DNA from: Pleodorina starrii
Taxonomy: Eukaryota > Chlorophyta > Chlorophyceae > Chlamydomonadales > Volvocaceae
Direction: 5' to 3'
Assembly (NCBI GenBank): GCA_030267565.1
Contig: BRXU01000047.1
Location: 1-64,000 of the forward strand
Length of the DNA: 64,000 nucleotides
This document shows, one piece after another, positions 33,310-46,300 of the stretch. Both the position numbers and the translations under genes were made by a program. The notes below the pieces were generated by a model. It did no database searches and was not told the origin of the DNA. It saw nothing but the letters and a program-made list of their open reading frames with translations. How positions within the stretch are numbered: the first letter of the stretch is position 1; every line of letters starts with the position of its first letter.

Positions 33310-34625
33310 GTAGCGGGAGGCTGTGCATTGGTTTCCAGAATTTAGCTGACAGCTACATGTTCGGCGGCAGGCGCGGCACGGCGACACTGAGTAGAAAGAC
33401 GGAAATCGTGCATGGTGGGGTGGGTTGCAATGAGGTTCGATCATTTATGTGCGCGCGGCGACCTTGGACGCCGGGACAGGGTGGGTCTGCCAAGAGACTG
33501 GGCAAGAATAAGACACGAGTGGTTACCCGTCGGGCACGTCGTGGCACAGCCAGCGATGTGAGGTGCTCATCAACCCGGGCGGCAAAGCTTTCGAGCGCAC
33601 AGGACCCAGGCGATGTTCGGTTGGCTTTTTCGGTGGGCGCCCTCCGTGGCGAGCGACGTTCAGGATCGCACGGACGCCCATATGGATCGCTTAAAAGGGC
33701 CAGAGCATCCTATCGGATGGATTATCTCTGGTGTGCACGGGCCGGTCGAGTCGAGACGGCAATGGGGCGGGTGCAAGGGAGCGTGACAGGTCTGCGTGCA
33801 AATATCGAATGGTGGAGTGCCGCTGCTTATGTGTTTATTTACCCAGCCGTCGCAGTTAGTGGAGCTATGCCACGGACTTGTATCATGCGTTAATTTGCAA
33901 CGGGATGATCCCAATCGCGTCGGGGCCACGTTCCATTTGAATCATATGTTACGATCCATGGGTGCGATAAGGTAATACAGCATCATGGCTAATGAGGTGA
34001 AAAAATAACTAACGCCGCTGTACGACGAGCATCAACGGGTTTCTTTGTGTTGTGTGAATCTCAGGACCATTTCTGCAGATACACAACAGGTCAGGGGCCT
34101 GCCAGTTCTTCTTTTATCTATCCCCCATCCGCAACAGCATTCGACCAAAGCATGCCACCGTCCGCTAGGAACCGCCTGGGTGCTCGAAATAAGCAAGTTT
34201 GCATCAACGTTACCGGTATCTCTGTGCTTCGATATCACTCCTCGTAGTTATTGTCGATAAGCTACCCCTCGCCGGAGCTGCGACAAGCCCTTCCGGTTGC
34301 TGGCCTCAAAGGTACCTGTACTTGATTTCGGAAAAACAATTTTATACCCATTCCTCACAATTGGTTTGGGTCGCCTGGACGCTGTCGGCAAGCTGGATTT
34401 GGCTTGGACATTTTAATCTCTTGACGGAAGACTATTTAGCAAACCGACCATTACCAGGATAACAACCGCATGCGCACTAAATGAAATGGGTTCCGTTGCT
34501 TGTTCTCCTCTACGAGCAGGCTCCCGCTAGCGTTGGCAACTGTGCTCTGGCTAGGGTTGGCATTCGCTCCTTCCACGGGAGCTGGACGCCCCGCGTGGCA
34601 CCTTCGGCACCACTGATTATCCAGG
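33310..34625. other. PYM 3' region and F-box gene upstream region
   Basis: 1.3 kb with no supportable ORF or repeat. It should hold the PYM 3' UTR and the F-box gene promoter; no polyadenylation signal of the TGTAA type was seen. Confidence 0.45.
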
Positions 34626-37600
34626 ATGTCATCCGGAGGCTCAGGCTCCACGATATCATCAGGCTCTTTTCTAGACCTGCTCCCTGATGAGCTGCTCATT
34701 CAGGTACGGCAGCTTGATACTTGAAGCAATTGAAGCAATCTAATACTTGGAGCAAGTTAAAGCCTAGAGTGGGCCCAGGGTATAAACGCCGGGTTGAGCT
34801 GTGCGCCGGTGCCAATGTTACAACTCTTGCCACTTGTGCCCCCTTCCGTGGGTGTCCGCCCCCCATACACACCACGATAGTGTCCAACATTGCAAGGTCC
34901 CAGGTGTGCCTTTGAGAAACCCATAGGTATCCTTTTCAACAATATCGCAGCTTTTTCGAGGGGGGTGGCGTGCGGGCGCTAAGCGCCTTGGAACACATCC
35001 CAGGGTCAAGCTGGAGTGTTACGGCGCTCGCAAATGCAGCCCGATCCGCACTCGTGTGGTTATTACAGTTCCTCCAGACTCATGAACAGTAATGTCACGT
35101 CACAATCTCATCCCCCGGGTATCTCCTTCCGCCCTCCATTAACCTCTACTGCTCGGCTTATTCGTGTCTGTAAGCCACCCAGCCTTCCCACCCTCACCCC
35201 CAACCGTTGTGTGGCCACAAACCTCCTCTGGCCGCCTTATGCTCGTGGTCATGGTCATGGTCCAGATATTTGGTCATCTGGCGGTGGTTGGCAGCACCTG
35301 GGAGGAGGACGACCCACTCCGCCTCAGTCGCCTACCCTACCGCCAGTCGGACCTGGAGCTGCTGCCCTGCACGGGGCTGCGCGGCTACCCCTTCCTGGCT
35401 CAGGTGTGCCGCAAATGGAAGCGGCTGCTGGGCACGCCCATGGCGCAGGTATGGGCGCGAGTTAATGCGGGCTGCAGGGTGTGGGACGGTAGCGCGGGGT
35501 GGGGCGGAACCGGGGGCAGCCTCCGGCTCTTTGTAGGCAGTCTGGGTGACGGAGAGTACCACAGGGCTGGGGTCCAGTTGGGCTGCCCGGGCCCCAAGGC
35601 CCGAGACGACCGGGCTGCAGGCTCAGGTGCTTATCGTGGCGGCAGCACCGCCGCCGAGACAGATATTGATGGGTAGACCCACGTGTCATCTGCGTACACA
35701 AACACACACACGTGCCACGACTGCGGCTTGAATGTTGCCCGCCGCGAAGGCCGCAAGGGACTTAACAGGGGGCCTCTTTGCTGCTTCTCCGGCTTCCCCT
35801 CAACCGCTCGGTACTCGCCCGTGTCTCTGTCCGCCCCTCTCGGCCCCCCCTCCCTCGTAACAGCACCTGATATGGCGGCGTGTGTGTATTGATCTGGGTC
35901 ATGAGCTGATCACATCCATCCACACCCCCCTGCGATGGAGCAACCAGCGGCCCACTACCGCCGAATACAACCAGGCCTTCCAAACGAAAACCATCAGCGC
36001 AGGCAAGGTGCGGACGGGTGGGACTTCCGCTAGGGGGGGAACCAGGAGCGCCGAAGGGGGGCTGTCGTGTGTTTGGGGTTTCACCCGTCCATCAATCCCC
36101 AGATTTGCAACCGGGGCCGGTTGCGAACGGTTGCAAGGAGGAAGGGGGAGGGTGGGGGGTAGGGGAGCGGGGCTGTGGGTAGGTTTTGCTGGAAAGGCGG
36201 CCCTGGGGCTGGGCAGGTGTGTACCGGTATGCGGGGGGCCTGAGGGCCCCGTAACAGTCGGCTTTGCTCTGGCGGCCTGTCATCCACTCCCTTCATTGCT
36301 CCACATACAGCCCCGCGGTCGGCGCTACGCTTGGCATTGTGTTGTGTGCATCTGCTTGCAACATCAACACCGACCCCATGACTCCGACCCCCCCTCACTC
36401 AGGTGCTCCACTTCCTAGGCGGCGTTGCCCCCCATGTGACCTCCCTGGCCATAGCCAACAGCGAGGGATTTGAAGCGGACGACGGCGAGTATGTCCCCTT
36501 GGCGGACAAGCACAACTTCGGGCCCAGCCACCTGGGCTTCGCGCTGGCGCTGGTGCGGAACACGCTCACGGTAGGGGGAGGGTATGGGGAGGGGAGGGGA
36601 GGGAGGGGCAGTGAAAGGGAGGGAGGGAGGGGCAGCGACAGGGAGGGAAATAAGGAAAGGGGGCAGGCGGGGGTGGGGGGAGAGGAAGGCTCGGAGAAGG
36701 GGCCGTTATCCCAGACCGGTCCCAGTCGGACTGGCAGGGGCCCTTCGTGCCCTCGGCCCTCCACAGCCCTTGGGGTCTCTCAACATTCCGTGCGCCAAAA
36801 GCCAGTGACGATACTAACACATCCCAACAGACGTTTTTCTCCGCCTAACCCTTCTCTTGCCCTGTATTCTCCCCCCTCTGGAGTTTCCGGTCCTTTTGCT
36901 CTTGTGTCAGCTACTGGCCGTTCCGGCCCCGCCCGCACCCCATCTCCCACCTGTCCCCTGCCCCCTGCCCATGCCCAGGAGTTGGTCGTGTACCGTTGCA
37001 ACGACCTGGTAACTGCGGACGCGGGCGTGTGGACGCTGGCCTCTCAGCTGCCCTGTCTGCGGACCCTGGCCGTGGAGGGGCTGAGGGCGCTGCTGCCCGA
37101 GGGACATGTGGCGCCGCTGGGGGAGCTGAGCAAGGTACCGCACCATACCTGGGAGGGGGAAGGCAGGGGCGTCAGGGGAAAGGGAGGCAGGGGTGGGAAG
37201 AGGGAAGGGAAGAGGGAAGGGAAGAGGAAAGGGAAGAGGGAAGGGAAGAGGGAAGGGAAGAGGGAAGGGAAGAGGAAAGGGAAGAGGAAAGGGAAGAGGG
37301 AAGGGAAGAGGGAAGGGAAGAGGAAAGGGAAGAGGGAAGGGAAGAGGGAAGGGAAGAGGAAAGGGAAGAGGAAAGGGAAGAGGGAAGGGAAGAGGAAAGG
37401 GAAGAGGGAAGGGAAGAGGAAAGGGAAGAGGGAAGGGAAGAGGGAAGGGAAGAGGAAAGGGAAGAGGAAAGGGAAGAGGGAAGGGAAGAGGAAAGGGAAG
37501 AGGAAAGGGAAGAGGAAAGGGAAGAGGGAAGGGAAGAGGAAAGGGAAGAGGAAAGGGAAGAGGAAAGGGAAGAGGGAAGGGAAGAGGGAAGGGAAGAGGA

Positions 37601-40600
37601 AAGGGAAGAGGAAAGGGAAGAGGAAAGGGAAGAGGGCTGGTGCAAGGTGGGCCGAGGGGCGGTCAAGGGGACCTCAAAAGGTGGACTGGTGCGCGTGCGA
37701 TGTGTGTCGGAGGCTAGGGGGCGCGAGGGGGCACTGTAAGCAGTAGGGTATTTTTGGGGGGCCGAAGCACCGGTGCGGCGTGTGAGGAGGGAGTTGAGAG
37801 CGCGAGCCAGACACGCGGCAACGACGACACCTGCCGATAGGGGGGATTGTTGAGTCCGGTTGGATGACGGGTGGGGCAGCAGGGGGAGAGGAATATTTCG
37901 CGATTGGTTGGGAGTGTGAACGCATCCGCGGCTGTGTTGCTTGCTAGTGGCGATTACCGGGATGAAGGGCGTTAGGCGGACAAGGCGGCAGCGCAGCGAG
38001 TGTTCAGTGGTACAGATGCCCCTCTCAATCACCATCACCACCACCATCGCCGCCACCACCACTTGTCCGCCACCATCGCACGTGCGAGGACCCGGGGCCG
38101 GGCGGCGATTGTCCGGTGGTGGTCAATCAGTGGCTGAACACCGGCCGCAGCACAACATGGCGGCTGCAGGGCGAAAGGGGGGGAAGCCGCCAGCCGGGTC
38201 GGCTCCCATCGCACACGGTTCACCACCCAGGAGAGATTCTCCTCCCCAAGTCGCGCATTCGCAACCCTCAGCGCATCGGCGCATCGGCGGGTGGGTATCC
38301 GTTCCCGTCCCCGGCCCGCAACCCCTCATTAAGAAAACGACCACCATCGACACCGGGACCCGCCCAACCCGCCCGCCTGTCCTTGCCTGCCACGGCAGCT
38401 GGAGTCCCTCACCTTGACGGGTGACGAGTTCCGCAGCGACTGGGGGGTGGGTCTGGAGGCCATACCCGCGAGCTGGAGCAGGCTCACGGCCCTGACACGG
38501 TGAGTGTGGGGGGCGGTGGGGAAGCGGCAAGGGGGAGGTAGGAAGGGATATGGGAGCCCTGATGGGGGACGAGGGGAGCATCTTAACCTGATTTAGACTG
38601 GTCTCGAGGACTGGCAGGACGAGACAACAGAAGGCCTTAAGAGGAGTTGGGGAAGCTAAGCGGGGCCACGAAAGGCGCTGGTACTGAATAATCGGCATTG
38701 CGGCGCGATACGGTGCACTGCAGTCGACAGTGGGAAGCGAGGAATTCAATTGTTTAGGTACTTACCGAGCGTACCCTGGAACAACGGGTCAAGCAACGCG
38801 CGCGACCGCGTCGCCGCCGGACCAACCCGGCTCAAACATAATGCGTGACTGCACAGCAATAGAACGGGCGCTAAGATAGCACGACTCGGCCAGGATGAAA
38901 ACTGCACGCAGTAGCCAGGTCGTACTGGCGAATTGGAACAAGCGGTGGGACAGTGTATGTCAGTCATGGACTGAACAAGCGAGCAAGGGCAGCAAGCTGC
39001 TTGCAAGCGTTATGAGGTTCGGCGCGGCGGGGAAGGCGGGAGGGCCCCAGAGGAAGAGAGTAAATGCGGAAAGATGAAAAGCCAAGGAGACGGAGATGGG
39101 GCCATGTAGCAGGATGACGGATTACGACATCGGACATGATGGGAAAGGGCACTGGGATGGGCTGGACGGTCTACACGAGAGACGCGCGGCGGGGCAAGTG
39201 ACAACTGGACCGGGGGTTGGAGTGGAGTGGTCGTCGTGCAAGGGGTAGACATGCAGGACGTGGGCAGCCGACGGTACAGCCCCGACCTCTGACCCGGTTC
39301 CTTTCCACTCAACCCCCGACTCTTCCCACCCGTGTCCACCTGCCATCACCTCCCCGTAGCTTCTCCCGCCTTCCCATCTGCACTTTGCAAATGCTTCGCA
39401 GCCGCTTCCCGCCCCCCTTCACTCATCTCGGCTGATCTCGTCTTCCGGATTACGGCAAAGTGTCAAAGGCCTTCTTAACGCTACATCTGCCGCTGCCTCT
39501 CCCTCACTCCAGCCCCCTCCCCCCCCACACCCTTATGCGCACACACACACACACCCGGGCCCCGGGCCGTTTTAATTACACCCCCCCCAACTCCCTGACC
39601 CCCCCCCCAGGTTGGAGCTTCGCGGCCACTCGCTGCTGCCTGAGCTGCCTCCTTGGCTGGCTGCGGGGGGCAAGCCGGACCCGAGGAGCGGCATGCCTGG
39701 GTTGCGACATCTGGACATCAGCGGCTGCGGGGCCCTGGAGCTGGCGCCCCTGACCCGCCTCACCGGGCTGCATGTGCTGGTACTGCAGGTGGGGACTGCG
39801 GGGACTGCGGGGGAACTTGGTGCAGGATGGGGAGGAAGTGGACTGTCCTGATGAGAGCAGGGGGGGCTGGAGCAGCAGCAAAAAGTTGGGGTTGCACAGC
39901 AGTGGGCTGCAGGCCCTCCGAAAGGTCGTTTGCAGGGTGGAGCCGGCTTGCCATAAACTGCAGCGGATGCGACCATGGCATCTGAGTGGTTCCCTGAAAG
40001 CAAGCTGGGCAAGCTGGGCAGCCGTGTTTCTGCGAAACGGAAACGCCATGCCGACCGGTGTCCGCGGGGAAGGGAGGCAGCTTGGGTGATGTGGAGGGAG
40101 GGAGGGGGAGGGAGAGGGAGAGGGAGAGGGAGAGGGCCACAGCGGGCTGGGGGGAGTTGGGGCCAGTGGCGGAGGTGGTGGAGGCGAGCTGGAGGAGGTC
40201 CTGCAAACGGACGGAGCTGTCGGTTGTGCGTACTGCCCAGCCTCGCCCCGCCCCGGCCCGCTTCAAGGCACGGGAGTTACATGAGCTTAGGTGGGAGATG
40301 ATATTGCGACAGATAAGGAGGGGGAAAGGGCGGGGCCTTACCGGGCTGGCTGTCTTGAGGTTGGGGGGTTATCCACGTTTAGGCCGGAGCCTGTGAACGG
40401 TGAAGTATCAGAAGAAGGCTGTCTCGTCTGCAAAGGACGTGGGGTCCACGCAGCAACAGGCACTCCGAGAACATCAGGGGCGCAGGCTTCCGTGCTTGTT
40501 GCGCCTGTGACTCTGCTTTTGGATTGATACAAGGGCGGGAGTGATTGCAACTAGCGCCTCCAGATTCAAAGTTTCGTCTGTACTTTGTAGGACTTTTCGC

Positions 40601-41388
40601 TCACCATCTCTTCCTTCCCTCCCTCCTCCCTCCCTCCAGAACCTGGCTCTGGACCACGTGCTACCCAGCCCCGCCGAGGTGGCGGCAGCCGCTCAGGCCG
40701 ACCAGCAGCTGGCCCGCCGCGCCCTGCCCGATCTACAGCCGCTGGCCCCCTCCCTGCGCTCGCTGTCCCTCTCCAACAACCGCTTCACGCGCCTGCCCGT
40801 CTGGCTGCACCGCCTCACCCGGCTGGAGCACCTGGACGTGGCGTGTAAGTGCATTGAGGCTGCTGCGACGACTGGAACGGGGGCTGCGCTGCGCTGCTGT
40901 GCCGGCTGCTGCTCATACCAGTCTGCTTGGATGGGACTTGAGAGGTCGGGCTGAGGGGGACCTCGGCTGTAGCTTCACCACTTTTTACACCGGGTGCCAA
41001 ACGGCGCTTCTCCGTGTATGTGCCCTCTGCCACTATGCCAGCCCCGTCCATAGCACCATTTCATATCCGCAAGAGCCGGTACGCTCTGCTGCGCCCCTCC
41101 TCCCCCTTGTGCACCTGCCACCCATCTCTTCACCGTAAAGCCCCTCCCCTCTCCCCTCCCGTCCCTCTCCCCCGCGCAGACAACCGCGACCTGCACATCC
41201 GCTCTTCTCTGACGCCCTCCCTGTCCTCGCTTCCGCACCTGGCGCTGCTGGACTTCCGCTCCGTCCACGTGACCAAGGACAAGAGCTACTGGTGTGAGGC
41301 CAAGTGCACCACCATGCAGCACCTGTCCAAGCTCGCAAAGGCGCTCAAGAGGCGGTGCCCTCAGCCCAGGCTGCTGATGGACATATGA
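34626..41388 (+). CDS. F-box/leucine-rich-repeat protein
   Basis: Nine exons join in frame: 34626-34703, 35266-35448, 35864-36007, 36403-36570, 36979-37134, 38399-38499, 39611-39788, 40640-40844, 41180-41388; 473 aa. The F-box is split over exons 1-3: [16 protein letters not shown] (residues 15-30), [15 protein letters not shown] (about 69-83) and [12 protein letters not shown] (about 88-99). An acidic loop of about 30 residues separates the first two helices. The rest is leucine-rich: [54 protein letters not shown], ending [16 protein letters not shown]. The F-box would bind SKP1 in an SCF ubiquitin ligase, with the LRRs binding the substrate, which is unknown. Intron 5 carries a large minisatellite. 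Confidence 0.9.
37196..37634 (+). repeat. 12-bp purine minisatellite in an intron
   Basis: About 36 copies of AAGAGGGAAGGG or AAGAGGAAAGGG, all purine on the plus strand, in intron 5 (37135-38398) of the F-box/LRR gene. Long Lys/Arg/Glu/Gly ORFs over it are artefacts. Such polypurine tracts can form triplexes. Confidence 0.95.
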
Positions 41389-43343
41389 GGGCGAGCGGCG
41401 GAGGGACAGGAGGAACAGTGTGAGGGAGAAGAAGGGAAGCGGAGAGTGAGAGGGCTGGAGGAGCCCCAGCCCCGCGGAGGCGGGAACGGTGGCGGCAGGG
41501 GCAGAATGGAGATTATACCACAGCCGTTGGGCTGAGTGGGTGCGCTGTGCGCTGAGATGCGTGGGTTCTGCACTGGGTTGTGCGCTCCGCCGGCTCATTG
41601 TGGTGTGTGATGGCGGTGCGGTGGGAAGCATGGACTGCCCTGCGGAGGGGCGGGCACACGGGTAAGGGGGGAGGAGGCCGCGTGCACAATGTCGGCCCCA
41701 TGTGGCCATTGTCCCGTTGTCGCCATGGGTCGCCGGTAGGGCGACTCGGCTGCAGCTGCAGCACGAGCGACTTGAAACACGTCGTTGGGAATAGCTGCTC
41801 GCTAATAAAGACACGCTGTCTGGCCGGCAGGCTGGCGGTACCGGTGTTGCGGTGCCTTGAGCCGCCGCCGACTGCATGAAAGAGCACATATGTTGTATGT
41901 TGTATGCCATACGCACTAAGTGCATTTGGGTTGCGCTGTGCTGCGTTGGTGTTGGTGGTGATGCGGGCGTCGCCGGTGATATTATTATGGTTGGTGACAG
42001 TGGGCTCGGGGGGCCTCATCGGGAGGGCATGGGGCCTCTCGACCTGCTCCACGCCGCATGTGTAGTCATTGGTGGCGAAGCGGGTGGCTGGTCGGCTTGT
42101 CTTCGCCCGAGGCCAGTTGCAAGCGCGCGGGAGTCCCGCCCGCGCGCTCGTCCATTTGGTATTGTGTGCCGACCCAAACACATCCTGCGGGGAGAATGGA
42201 TGTACCGTACGGATGTTGCCCCCGGGGAGGGGGAACTGCCTGGCAGCGGCAGAGCCGCGCAATGCTGCAAAAGGCAAAGGGAGGCAGTCACCGGCGCTGC
42301 ATGTATCCCCCGTACTGTGCCGTCGGACGGCGTGAAGTCGGTACAGAGGCATCCGCTGTGTACCGCGCGGTCTCGGCATCGCCTTGTTGCGCCATGATGT
42401 TGTCATGCATGCATGCATGTGGTTGTATGGAGCTGTAAATTTGTGAGCGTGGCAGGGGCGTGGCCTGTCACGGCCCCCGCTGGCCCTCAGTGCCGCATAG
42501 GAAACGCATACCGTCGTGTAGTAGGTTGCGAACGCTAGGATGGCGCCACTCACCGGCGCCAGTCCTTGCCCTCATTTGTCTGTTGCCCTCTGTTCTTGCT
42601 CCTTCCCGGCAACCACGGCAACCAGGGCCGGGCGTTGCTTCCATAGACATTGGTGTTGTCCTTGGTAATGCGTGGGTATGATTTACGAGTGTTTAATTCT
42701 TGTTGTTTTGAGGCATCACACACTGCACAAGCGCGCAGCCATTCATGGCAGCCGAATGGCGGCGCTGATGCCCTTTCATCACGGGATCGGCATGTAACCA
42801 AGCTTCTGTGGTGGCACACATGCACGGGTAACGTCCTGCGACGATGCAGCTTTGTGCTGAGCAGGGATGTCATCATCGGTGGCGTTAAACGCACGAGAGC
42901 GCACCCTTTATAGTGCGGCTCGACCGACGTGGCAAATACCCAATGGACGGCGGCGGCTCATCACACTCGTCAAAACACAAACTGAGGTTGGGAGCTCCGC
43001 GCACACGGCATTGCCCCATGCCCACCAATCAGCCGCCAATCCGACCATTCCTTTAACGTTTGATTAACCATGCATAAATTGCACCTATTCGTCCGCTCCG
43101 TTAGCGTGCGAGCGAGGCAGCGTGAAGAGACACGCCGAGGTGCAGACGCATAAGCCAGTCCTGCTGCATTGCCACTTGTCAGTGGATGGAGGACACACGA
43201 GCAGCATCCAACACAGCCGGAAGAGCACGTACATTCCCTAATATGGGTGCGGGTGCAACCCCGCTAGGCGCACCAGCCGCTCCAAAAGACACCCCCGCAG
43301 CCAGCCAGCTAGCCAGCCAGCCAGCCAGTGCCCGGACACCAAT
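41389..43343. other. F-box gene 3' UTR and convergent spacer to the AspRS gene
   Basis: No gene seen. The plus-strand TGTAA at 42434 gives the F-box gene a 3' UTR of about 1 kb. A (GCAT)n run lies near 42400-42420 and a CCAG repeat at 43300-43330. No minus-strand TGTAA for AspRS was found between 42450 and 43343. Confidence 0.5.
42434..42438 (+). terminator. TGTAA polyadenylation signal of the F-box/LRR gene
   Basis: First plus-strand TGTAA after the stop at 41388. Confidence 0.5.
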
Positions 43344-46300
43344 CTAGGGCGTCAAGCGCTTAGGGTCGCGCGGGAACATGGACGTCTTCCGAATGTTGTT
43401 CAGTCCACAGTACAGCATGACGACACGCTCCAGGCCCACACCGGCGCCGCCGTGCGGCGGTGCGCCCAGCTTGAATGAGTCGATGTAGGATTGAATCGTC
43501 TCCAGCGGGATGCCGCAGGCCGTGGCGCGCTCTGAGACGCGACGGGAAAACGTGGGGGCAGTAACGGAGGAAGATCATTGCAGCGAGCAGGGATGAGGGA
43601 CACGAGGGGAGGCACACGTCCACAAGAGCGTCCAGACCAACCCCAAACAAAAGGTAGTACACGCGCTTTGCAAAAGAAACGCCGCGGTTTGCCGTCAGTG
43701 TCCCGTCTGTCACTGTGTGTGCGGGGCGGCATAAGGTGTGGCTGAACGAATTTCAGACTCTTTTACGACGAACGACGACATCGCGGGCAGGTGCTGATGC
43801 GACCTCGCCAGCGAGGTCAGCGTTTGCTAGCAGCACCCGGGAATGACGGGACGGGACAACTGGGCCACCTGGTCACCGCAGGGCATGCCACTTCCCACTA
43901 GGCCAGCCAGCGTGTCTTGTGCTGCCGGGTGCATCGTGCCAGGAAGACGCACGGACAGCAGGTCTCTATCAGCGGATCGCGCAACACAATACGGTGAGTG
44001 AGCCTCCCAGAGGGGACAACCCAACCCTGAGAGGCTGCAGGCTGCGACTTGCACGCATGTGAAGTTTCTGCCTGACAGAGGCAGGCATTCCGCAATGGTC
44101 AACCCGTTTGGCAAACTTGTAAAAATAGGCGGGTCCGATTGCGGTTAGGCACGGCGCGCATGTCGGCCAACTGTTGGGGCGATGTCCCGACGAACCGCTC
44201 ATCCACCTCACCACACCATCCACCGGAGTGCTGACAGTACTGACGCCGAGGAGCCCGGCCACCCAGAAAGTGCTTCTCGTCGGGGTCCTTACCAAACGTA
44301 ACATGCCACATTTCCCTATTGCACCTAATGCACCCGAGACCACCACGAAACCTAGAGTCAGGACGGAACGACGCAAGCGCGCACGCCGTGGCCCGTTTGT
44401 TGGTCCTCCCATTCTAGTACGGCAGCAGCACATGCAAGTGCAACGATCAACTCACCGACGAGCAGGTCCGGGTCGTGGACGCGCTGGGCGCCGCTGATGA
44501 TCTCTTCCCCGCGAATGAACACGTCGTACGAGTTGGAGTAGGCCGGGTCGTCGGCGCAGGGCATGGTGTAGAAGGGGCGCACCGCCGAGGGGTACCTGAG
44601 GTCGCACGTCACGTCACGTGTTGGGGCGCACACCGCACACCGCACAACACACGTCAAGGACGTGGGCAGACAGGTGTAAACAGATGCCGTGTCCGACCAC
44701 GTCGCCACACGCGCGGGTGCAGTTTCCCCGTTAAAACTGCAACAACATAGAGTTGAGCAAACACAGAGCCTGAACACGCCCATGCGCCTAAACCGCCGTG
44801 GTGATGGTGGGTACTATTCCGCACCGTTCACTGCCGGGCGCATATGCCTAGTTGCCTACCTGTGGAGGATGAAAAAGTCGGTGCCGTACTTCTCCTTGAC
44901 GATGCGCCCCAGCGTGCGCTCCAGCTCGGTGTTGAGGTCGCCGAAGGGGTCGACGTCCGGGAAGCCGCCCTGCTGCAGCAGCGCAATGCCCTCCGGGAAG
45001 GTGAGCCGCAGCGGCTTGAAGGTGGGCACGTCGAAGGGGTACTGCTCCGCAATCACCGCCAGTTCCTTGGCTGCAGAGGCGGGGAGGGGCAGGCAGGCGC
45101 GTGGGGGATTGGGGACGGGGCCGGGTTTGGAAAGCCGGTTGAGGAAGCAGCTGGCCGCCCCCGGGCAGCAGTCATCATTCGGAACATCGGAAGGCATCAG
45201 TGCCCACGTCGGAAAGACTCAGAACAGATACGCAAGGCACAGACACTCAACGACGAATGCGGCTCGAATGACCACATGACGCTGATGGCTTGACTGATGG
45301 CGCGCACTGCACTGCACAGAACAAGCAGCCTCGGGTTTCCGCAACCCCTCCACGGTCTAGTTCTCCGCCCCGGCCCTGAACGCCCACCAGATAAGGCAAC
45401 CCAGCTGGCACGGCCCCAAACCGCCCCGGCGCTCTCCGCGTGCATACGAGGGCACCTGCTGCGAGGCAGCACAGCCCCAGCGCCCCGACCCGCGCGTCCA
45501 TGCCCGCGCCAACGCCCCCCATCCCCCGGTGGCCCAAACATCCGCCCGTGCTGGTCTGCAGCCTGCAGCCTGCGGCCAAGCCAACCCGCCGCGCACTCAC
45601 GCCCGAACAGACTTACCGTATTTGGTGGACAGGCCGTCAAAGATGGCTCCAAAGAGCTTCTCTATGACATCGAGCACCTCGTAGTAGTGCTCGTTGATGG
45701 CCATCTCCAGGTCCAGACCCATGAACTCGCACAGGTGCCGGTGAGTGTAACTGAACTCAGCCCTGCGAGCCGAGGTGAGGCGAGGCGAGGCGAGGCGCAA
45801 GAGGGGCGCGGAACGAGCGGGTGATCGGGCAAGATGGTCGAACAGGACATCACTGGGATCGAGAGCGGCAGCAAAAGACGCAATCAAACCATTCCCATCA
45901 AGAAACGCAGCGCACCCAAGCGGGGCAACCAAGCGCAAGTTGGAAGACGGCGCGAAAGAAAGCGGCACAGTGAGGTGGCCCGCATGTGGTCAAGAGGCCG
46001 GCGGGTATGTGGGGGATCACATTCTTTAAATGGCAGCTTACGGTACCAACATGTACCCAATGTATTGCATGTGCCCACCTGAAGACGGGGCCGACCTCGA
46101 ACACTCGGTCCATGTCGGCGCAGATGGCCATTTGCTTGTACAGCTGAGGCGACTGCGCCAGGCAGGCGGGGGTGCCCATGTAATCCAGACGGAAGACGGC
46201 GGCGCCGCCCTCCGACGCGCCGGCAATCAGCTTGGGCGTGTGTATCTCCTGGAAGCCCTCCGCCAGCAGCGTGTCCTTGAACAGCTGCGGACAACAACAG

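Noticed and set aside
33310..34625. Small plus- and minus-strand ORFs between PYM and the F-box gene
   Set aside because: None has a recognisable domain or splice partner, and all are short enough to be chance.
36403..37746. 447-codon ORF with Lys/Arg/Glu/Gly repeats
   Set aside because: Exons 4 and 5 of the F-box/LRR gene read through their introns into the 12-bp intronic minisatellite.
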